This document shows positions 58,983-64,000 of a DNA stretch of 64,000 bases, one piece after another. The notes beneath the pieces are model-generated. The model searched no databases and was not told the DNA's origin. It saw only the letters and a list, made by a program, of their open reading frames with translations. The position numbers were made by a program, and so were the translations under genes. Each line of letters starts with the position of its first letter. Positions within the stretch are counted from its first letter, which is position 1. Location: positions 496,001-560,000 of the forward strand of contig NZ_JAPKIB010000001.1 of the NCBI RefSeq assembly GCF_036759925.1, in the 5' to 3' direction. The DNA comes from Kluyvera sp036759925 (GTDB taxonomy: Bacteria; Pseudomonadota; Gammaproteobacteria; Enterobacterales; Enterobacteriaceae).

Positions 58983-60043
58983 CACCGCTCCTGCTCTTTT
59001 TCACGCGCCAGCAGCGCCGCTTTACGCGTCACGCCCCAGCGATAGCCGGACAAACTGCCGTCGCCGCGCACCACTCGGTGGCACGGTATCAGAATCGCCA
59101 GCCGGTTTGCCGCACAGGCCCCGGCCACCGCCCGCACGGCTTTCGGGTTGCCAATGCCGTCGGCTATCTGCTGATAGCTGCGGGTTTCACCGGTTGGAAT
59201 GGCGCGCAGCGCCTGCCAGACCTGCTGCTGGAAAGCCGTGCCGCGAATATCCAGCGGCAGCGTTAGCGGTGTTGAACGCTGATTCAGACTGGCGATAACG
59301 GCCTGAATCTGCGCTTGAGACGATGCATCCGCTGCCGCCAAGTGGGCAGACGGAAAGCTCTGCCGCAGTTCCGCCAGCAGCGTGGTGTCATCATCCCCCA
59401 GCAGCACCGCGCAAATTCCGCGATCGCTCAGCGCCACCAGGCAGCGGCCCAGTTCGCAGCTATCGGTCGCATAATGAATCCCGGCGGCTTTTCCCCCGTG
59501 GCGATAGGCACTTGCCGTCATTCCCAGCACCTCGTCAGCCTGACGATAGTAGCTGCTGCTTGAAGGGAATCCCGCCGCCAGCACCGCCTGGGTGACAGGC
59601 TCGCCGTCGCTGAGTGAATCGCGCAGCCGACGCGCGCGCCACGCCTGCTGCCAGGCCTTTGGCGTGATGCCGGTGACGGATTTAAACAGACGATGGAAAT
59701 GGTAAGGGCTGACGGCAACCGCCTCAGCCAGCGCCTCAAGCGTGACGGGGCTGTCCTGCTCCAGCAGCCGACAGGCCTCGGCAACTTTGTCGATTTTCTG
59801 CTGTTCGGGAGAAAGGCTATCTGGTTGGCAACGCTTGCAGGGACGAAATCCGGCCTCCAGCGCAGCCTGCGCATTGGGATAAAATCGGACGTTCTGGCGC
59901 AGCGCGTGACGGGCACGACAGGACGGGCGACAAAAAATACCGGTGGTCTGTACAGCAAAAACAAACTGACCATCGGCGCGGGCGTCGCGATTCATCACCG
60001 CCTGCCAGCGGTCATCATCGGTATGTAGGGTATGAGATGTCAT
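58982..60043 (-). CDS. ada: Ada: methyl-DNA repair protein and adaptive-response activator
   Basis: Bifunctional methyltransferase and transcription activator. 353 residues. N-terminal zinc domain with Cys38, Cys42 (IFCRPSCRAR), Cys69 and Cys72 (FRPCKRCQPD) accepts methylphosphotriester groups. A central AraC-type HTH follows (VTLEALAEAVAVSPYHFHRLFKSVTGITPKAW). The C-terminal O6-methylguanine transferase has IPCHRVVRG. A strong Shine-Dalgarno (AAGGAGGAG) precedes the start and lies within an inverted repeat (separate entry). Confidence 0.97.
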   Translation of the reverse strand: MTSHTLHTDDDRWQAVMNRDARADGQFVFAVQTTGIFCRPSCRARHALRQNVRFYPNAQAALEAGFRPCKRCQPDSLSPEQQKIDKVAEACRLLEQDSPVTLEALAEAVAVSPYHFHRLFKSVTGITPKAWQQAWRARRLRDSLSDGEPVTQAVLAAGFPSSSSYYRQADEVLGMTASAYRHGGKAAGIHYATDSCELGRCLVALSDRGICAVLLGDDDTTLLAELRQSFPSAHLAAADASSQAQIQAVIASLNQRSTPLTLPLDIRGTAFQQQVWQALRAIPTGETRSYQQIADGIGNPKAVRAVAGACAANRLAILIPCHRVVRGDGSLSGYRWGVTRKAALLAREKEQER

Positions 60044-60051
60044 AACGGGCT

Positions 60052-60090
60052 CCTCCTTTTAGTGTAACCATCACTGTGACCAAAAGGAGG
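60052..60090. promoter_or_regulatory. Inverted repeat overlapping the ada Shine-Dalgarno
   Basis: CCTCCTTTT (60052-60060) and AAAAGGAGG (60082-60090) are exact 9-bp complements with a 21-nt loop. On the minus strand the downstream arm holds the ada ribosome-binding site (AAAAGGAGG, eight to nine bases before the ATG). If the upstream arm is transcribed, the hairpin could hide the site. Confidence 0.5.
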
Positions 60091-60104
60091 AATTAAAAAA
60101 CCCG

Positions 60105-60122
60105 CAATCTTGCTTTTTAATT
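60105..60122 (-). promoter_or_regulatory. Diverged Ada box at the ada promoter
   Basis: On the minus strand the element reads AATTAAAAAGCAAGATTG. It lines up with the E. coli ada operator AATTAAAGCGCAAGATTG with two changes in the GCGC core. It overlaps the apbE stop codon. Conservation of sequence and position suggests an active Ada site with altered core. Confidence 0.55.
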
Positions 60123-61169
60123 TTTCCCGCTGACCAGGAACGCACGGAACTGCGGCGACATCCAGGTGGTGAAGCCGTCACCCTCTTTCATGATCATATA
60201 GACCGCCAGCCCCTGCTCACGCACCACCTGCTGGGCTTTTTCCGTGCCGAGCACCATCAGGCCAGTATCCCAGCCGTCGGCTTCCAGCGCGGTTGGCGCA
60301 ATCACGGTGACCGACACCAGCTTATGGGTAATCGGCCGCCCGGTTTGCGGATCGATAACGTGTGAGATGCGCTGACCATCCAGCTCATAGTAGTTACGAT
60401 AGCTGCCGGAGGTGCTGATCCCGTGGCCGTTAATATCCACAATCGCCTGCACCGCGTTTTCCCGGTCGGTTGGCTTTTGAATCGCCACACGCCACGGCTG
60501 GCCATCGGCATTCATCCCACGACTCACCAGCGCACCGCCCACCGAGACCAGATAGCGGGAGATCCCCTCGACGATCATCAGGCGCGCCAGATGATCGGCG
60601 GCGTACCCTTCGCCCACGGTCGAGAGATCAACATACAGATCGGGGATCGCCTTTTGCAGATACTGCTGGCCCGCGCGGTTAATCACCGTCAGGTTTTGCA
60701 GCCCGGTACGCGCTTTAGCAGCATCTATCTGCGCCTGAGTGGGGGTTTTCACCGGCTGTTTATCCGGGCCAAAACCCCAGAGATTGACCAGCGGCCCGAC
60801 GGTAATATCCATCGCCCCCTGGGTTTTCTGCCCGATGCGCAACGATTCGGTGACAATATCCGCCATCCCTTCGCTCACCGGCCATGGGGTGGTGCTTTGC
60901 GAGTGGTTAAAGCGCATCAGCGCCGAGTCGCTTTTCCAGGTCGACAGCAGATGATCGTCGCCATCGAGCAGCGTCTGCACCTTCTGACGCAGATCTTCTG
61001 CCCTGTTTTGATCAATACCAACCACGCTCACCCGCCAGAACGTGCCCATGGTTTTACCATCAAGTACGGTCACCTGCGCTTTTGGGGTAGCAGGCGTGCT
61101 GGTATTGTCACAGCCTGCCAGCAAAATAACGATGCCTAGCAGCATCGTGCGTAAAAAAGTCATTTCCAT
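60117..61169 (-). CDS. apbE: FAD:protein FMN transferase ApbE
   Basis: Lipoprotein that attaches FMN to Thr of flavoproteins such as RnfD/RnfG or NqrB/C. 350 residues (E. coli 351). Lipobox LLAGC (Cys20). Motifs: MDITVGPLVNLWGFGP, DLYVDLSTVGEGYAADHLARLM, SVGGALVSRGMNADGQPWRVAIQKP, GISTSGSYRNYYELDGQRISHVIDPQTGRPI (FAD- and Mg-binding). Between ada and ompC as in E. coli. Confidence 0.96.
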   Translation of the reverse strand: MEMTFLRTMLLGIVILLAGCDNTSTPATPKAQVTVLDGKTMGTFWRVSVVGIDQNRAEDLRQKVQTLLDGDDHLLSTWKSDSALMRFNHSQSTTPWPVSEGMADIVTESLRIGQKTQGAMDITVGPLVNLWGFGPDKQPVKTPTQAQIDAAKARTGLQNLTVINRAGQQYLQKAIPDLYVDLSTVGEGYAADHLARLMIVEGISRYLVSVGGALVSRGMNADGQPWRVAIQKPTDRENAVQAIVDINGHGISTSGSYRNYYELDGQRISHVIDPQTGRPITHKLVSVTVIAPTALEADGWDTGLMVLGTEKAQQVVREQGLAVYMIMKEGDGFTTWMSPQFRAFLVSGKN

Positions 61170-61228
61170 CGGTTATTACCCTCCTGCAATCGGCGCAAGA
61201 GTACACTAATTAGCTGAAATCAGACATT

Positions 61229-61254
61229 AAAAAAGGGGCCAAAAGGCCCCTTTT
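61229..61254 (-). terminator. Terminator of ompC
   Basis: Stem AAAAGGGGCC-AAAA-GGCCCCTTTT. On the minus strand T6 follows the stem, 19 bp after the ompC stop. Confidence 0.9.
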
Positions 61255-61272
61255 GTCTCGGTCGAAACCGAA

Positions 61273-62409
61273 TTAGAACTGGTAAACCATACCCAGTGCT
61301 ACGATGTTGTCGGTAGAGATACCCGCGCGGCGAGTAAACTCGGTGTCATCCAGCAGGTTGATTTTGTAATCAACGTAGGTAGACATGTTTTTGTTGAAGT
61401 AGTAGGTCGCACCCACATCAACATATTTCAGGATATCCTGGTTGCCGAAGTTGCCGCCAGCACCGTTGATGTCCTTACCTTTAGACTGCAGGTAAGCGAT
61501 GGATGGACGCAGACCGAAGTCGAACTGGTACTGTGCAACCACTTCGAAGTTCTGTGCTTTGTCAGCATAACCGCTGATAGGATTAGGATTAGTATCGCTT
61601 TTGCTACCGCTGAATCGGGTCGCGTTATAAGTCTGGGTGTACTGAGCGGCCAGGTAGATGTTGTTCGCATCATATTTCACGCCACCGGAGTAGGTGGTCG
61701 CTTTGTCGCCGTGACCGTAAACCAGGTTGTTCTGGTCGGTAGTACGTTTGGAGCTGGAGATCGCAGTACCTACGCTGAAGCCTTCGCCCAGATCGTAAGT
61801 CAGGGAGCCGCCGAAGCCGTCACCGTTCTGTTTCAGAGCATTGTCACGACCGTTGTTGGTGGAACCTTCGCCAGAAGCGCTGCCGTTTTTACCCTGATAC
61901 TGCAGAGCAAAGTTCAGGCCATCAACCAGACCGAAGAAGTCGGTGTTACGGTAGGTTGCAACGCCGTTAGCACGCTGCTGCATGAAGTTGTCAGAACCGT
62001 AGGTGTCACCGCCGAATTCTGGCAGAACGTCGGTCCAGGAAGTCACGTCGTAAACAACGCCGTAGTTACGACCGTAGTCTAAAGAACCTGCGTCAGCAAC
62101 GCGGATACCGGCGAAACCAACACGGGTCCATGCCTGGTCAGAAGCGCTTTCGGTGTTGTTTGCCTGGATGTTGTATTCCCACTGGCCGTAACCGGTCAGC
62201 TGGTCGTTGATCTGAGTTTCACCTTTGAAGCCCAGACGAACATAAGACTGGTCGCCGTCGCTACCGTTGTCATCGGAGAAATAGTGCAGGCCGTCGACTT
62301 TACCGTACAGATCTAATTTGTTGCCGTCTTTGTTATAAATTTCAGCCGCATTTGCTGCGCCCGCTACCAGCAGTGCTGGTACCAGGAGGGACAGTACTTT
62401 AACTTTCAT
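61273..62409 (-). CDS. ompC: Outer membrane porin OmpC (OmpK36-type)
   Basis: Trimeric 16-strand general porin. 378 residues with signal peptide MKVKVLSLLVPALLVAGAANA and mature start AEIYNKDGNKLDLYGKVDGLHYFSDD. The L3 constriction segment is VTSWTDVLPEFGGDTYGSDNFMQQRANGVATYRNTDFFG. C-terminal Phe (VALGMVYQF). OmpR-box-like sequences lie upstream; micF is divergent, as in E. coli. Confidence 0.97.
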   Translation of the reverse strand: MKVKVLSLLVPALLVAGAANAAEIYNKDGNKLDLYGKVDGLHYFSDDNGSDGDQSYVRLGFKGETQINDQLTGYGQWEYNIQANNTESASDQAWTRVGFAGIRVADAGSLDYGRNYGVVYDVTSWTDVLPEFGGDTYGSDNFMQQRANGVATYRNTDFFGLVDGLNFALQYQGKNGSASGEGSTNNGRDNALKQNGDGFGGSLTYDLGEGFSVGTAISSSKRTTDQNNLVYGHGDKATTYSGGVKYDANNIYLAAQYTQTYNATRFSGSKSDTNPNPISGYADKAQNFEVVAQYQFDFGLRPSIAYLQSKGKDINGAGGNFGNQDILKYVDVGATYYFNKNMSTYVDYKINLLDDTEFTRRAGISTDNIVALGMVYQF

Positions 62410-62744
62410 GTTATTAACCCTCTGTTGTTATATATATGCCTTTATATATGCCACTGCTTACTGATTAACCCTCATTAATCAGTCGGCAGACCCATTGTGC
62501 TGTAAAAAATAGAATAATCCAATAAGAATATGATACGAAAATCATTCAAATGTTTCATTTATCCACATAGATGTTTCATAATGTAAATCCCAGGGAACTT
62601 TTATAAGCACAAAAAGCCAGGAAAAATAGCACTAATAATCAAAATCAAAAAAAATAAATTCATCAAATCAATGAGTTAAAAAACAGATCTGGTATAGCAC
62701 TGAATGGTAAAACAAAACTTTCACCTACAACTAAAATAGTCCTC
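62410..62744. promoter_or_regulatory. ompC/micF control region with OmpR site
   Basis: This 335-bp AT-rich gap holds the divergent promoters. On the minus strand TTTACATTATGAAACATCTA (62568-62587) corresponds to the E. coli OmpR C1 site (TTTACATTTTGAAACATCTA). A second TGAAACATTTGAATGAT stretch follows at about 62540-62560. OmpR~P activates both ompC and micF in E. coli. Confidence 0.75.
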
Positions 62745-62837
62745 GCTATCATCATTAACTTTATTTATTACCGTCATTCAGTTCTGAATGTCTGTTTACC
62801 CCTATTTCCACCGGATGCTTCGCGTCCGGTTTTTTTT
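62745..62837 (+). ncRNA. micF: MicF small RNA
   Basis: 93-nt antisense RNA that blocks ompF translation with Hfq. It begins GCTATCATCATTAACTTTAT, the conserved 5' ompF-pairing segment, and ends in the terminator stem ACCGGATGC-TTCG-CGTCCGGT-T8. Nearly identical to E. coli micF. Divergent from ompC. Confidence 0.95.
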
Positions 62838-63246
62838 ACCTTTCTTTACGTAAACTGAATCTCAGTGTGCTACCGCGCGTAAATTGTAACGACTATTAAC
62901 TAATCAAATCCCATACCATTTCTTACATTAGCCAGGCATTGAAATAATAATGTCTTGTTATTTAGTGCTATTTTTTCGGCATTATTCGTAAATAACTGTA
63001 CAATAAATGTTACATTGTACAATTATTCCGCAACAAACTATTTCTGCTCACCGCCCATATTATGTGGTGCCATCCACCGAACATTACCGCCCTCTTTTAC
63101 CTGTGGAATTTGCCGCGTTGGTGCATCCTGGCGACTTTTTTGTATATACTGCCAGCAATGCAAAAACAGGATTTTCACATCTCAATGCCGATTCAGGCTT
63201 GAGCCAGTCCTCATTCAGATGCCGTTATGATGGGTTACACACGCCA
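62838..63246. promoter_or_regulatory. micF-rcsD gap with a TGTACAAT dyad
   Basis: A 409-bp AT-rich stretch with no gene called. TGTACAAT (62997-63004) and ATTGTACA (63014-63021) are exact inverted copies nine bases apart; the right copy is itself part of palindrome ATTGTACAAT (63014-63023). It probably holds the rcsD promoter region. No known regulator box was recognised. Confidence 0.4.
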
Positions 63247-64000
63247 ATGAGTCAGTCCGACAAGATGAGCCCGACGAAATTCTCTCTGCTTCCAGGCAGC
63301 ATCACCCGTTTCTTTCTTCTTATGATCATCGTTTTGCTGGTCACAATGGGCGTGATGATTCAAAGCGCGGTCAACGCGTGGCTTAAAGATAAGAGCTATC
63401 AGATTGTCGATATGACGCATGCCATACATAAACGTATCGACACCTGGCGCTATACCACCTGGCAGATCTACGACAACATCGCCGCCAACACCAATACCCC
63501 GCCCGTCGATGGCCTGCAGGAAACCCGCTTAAAGCAGGATGTTTACTATCTTGAAAAACCACGCCGTAAAACCGAAGCGCTGATTTTTGGTTCGCACGAT
63601 AGCGCCACGCTCGATATCACCCAACGCATGTCGACCTATCTGGATACCCTGTGGGGCGCGGAGAACGTGCCCTGGTCGATGTACTATCTCAACGGCCAGG
63701 ATAACAGCCTGATACTTATCTCGACCCTACCGTTAAAAGATCTCTCCTCCGGCTTTAAAGAGTCGACCGTAGGCAGTATCGTCGACTCGCGTCGCGCCGA
63801 GATGCTACAGCAGGCCAACACCCTGGATGAGCGCGAAACCTTCTCGTCACTGCGCCGCCTTGCCTGGCAGAACGGCCGCTACTTTACCCTGCGCACCACC
63901 TTCAACCAGCCGGGGCATCTGGCAACCGTCGTCGCCTTTGATCTGCCGATTAACGATCTGGTGCCGCCAACCATGTCGCTGGACAGCTTCCGCCTTGAAC
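63247..64000 (+). CDS. rcsD: Phosphotransferase RcsD (partial, N-terminal part)
   Basis: Inner-membrane phosphotransfer protein of the Rcs envelope-stress relay, passing phosphate from RcsC to RcsB. The start at 63247 gives MSQSDKMSPTKFSLLPGSITRFFLLMIIVLLVTMGVMIQSAVNAW. It runs off the window after 251 codons: first helix (about residues 22-42) and most of the periplasmic region (YYLEKPRRKTEALIFGSHDS, WSMYYLNGQDNSLILISTLPLKDLSSGFKEST). The HPt domain lies beyond the edge. Confidence 0.95.
   Translation, partial: MSQSDKMSPTKFSLLPGSITRFFLLMIIVLLVTMGVMIQSAVNAWLKDKSYQIVDMTHAIHKRIDTWRYTTWQIYDNIAANTNTPPVDGLQETRLKQDVYYLEKPRRKTEALIFGSHDSATLDITQRMSTYLDTLWGAENVPWSMYYLNGQDNSLILISTLPLKDLSSGFKESTVGSIVDSRRAEMLQQANTLDERETFSSLRRLAWQNGRYFTLRTTFNQPGHLATVVAFDLPINDLVPPTMSLDSFRLE

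Noticed and set aside
1..64000. CRISPR array, prophage or insertion sequence
   Set aside because: No regularly spaced repeats, no phage structural or integrase genes, and no transposase were found; all repeats seen are short REP-type palindromes.

Overview
The window is chromosomal DNA of an Enterobacteriaceae species. Its backbone follows the gene order of the E. coli K-12 46-50 min region almost gene for gene: mglB, galS, yeiB, folE, yeiG, cirA, lysP, yeiE, yeiH, nfo, fruAKB, setB, yeiW, yeiP, yeiQ, yeiR, lpxT, mepS, pdeN, yejABEF, yejG, bcr, rsuA, radD, rplY, yejK, yejL, yejM, proL, eco, mqo, yojI, alkB, ada, apbE, ompC, micF, rcsD. Protein divergence and several insertions exclude E. coli itself. 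A pehX-type polygalacturonase, a known marker of the Klebsiella oxytoca group, suggests Klebsiella/Raoultella or a close relative. That genus call is an inference.

Layout. 1-6284: galactose transport and its repressor (mglB, galS), yeiB-folE, an inserted MFS gene and the formaldehyde-detoxification esterase yeiG. 6324-11670: an accessory block with an AraC-type regulator facing a DUF2264 - LacY-like symporter - GH88 unsaturated glucuronyl hydrolase operon. 11829-18670: cirA (Fur site), lysP, yeiE/yeiH and nfo. 18792-22565: the fru PTS operon under two Cra sites. 22927-29935: setB, yeiW, yeiP, a divergent uxuA/yeiQ pair, yeiR and lpxT. 30353-38568: mepS, pdeN, the yejABEF importer and yejG. 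39065-44979: bcr, rsuA and radD, then inserted blc and a DUF523-DUF1722 gene, then rplY. 45032-50620: pehX inserted under a KdgR-type box, yejK/L/M and a proline tRNA. 50666-56483: a small phospholipase-D-like nuclease, ecotin, mqo, and inserted SulP and mgtE genes. 56613-64000: yojI, ada-alkB, apbE, ompC, micF and the start of rcsD.

Compared with E. coli K-12, the yeiI-to-psu genes are missing between nfo and fruA, and yejO-narP-ccm-nap are missing between proL and eco. Most inserted metabolic genes point to uronic-acid polysaccharides: GH88 hydrolase with a symporter, exo-polygalacturonase, and mannonate dehydratase with a fructuronate-reductase-family enzyme. The best candidate for an undescribed system is the AraC / DUF2264 / LacY-like / GH88 locus. 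It looks like a complete import-and-hydrolysis unit for an unsaturated-uronate oligosaccharide, and DUF2264 has no assigned biochemical role that I know of. No prophage, insertion sequence or CRISPR array was seen. REP-type palindromes sit at several gene ends.
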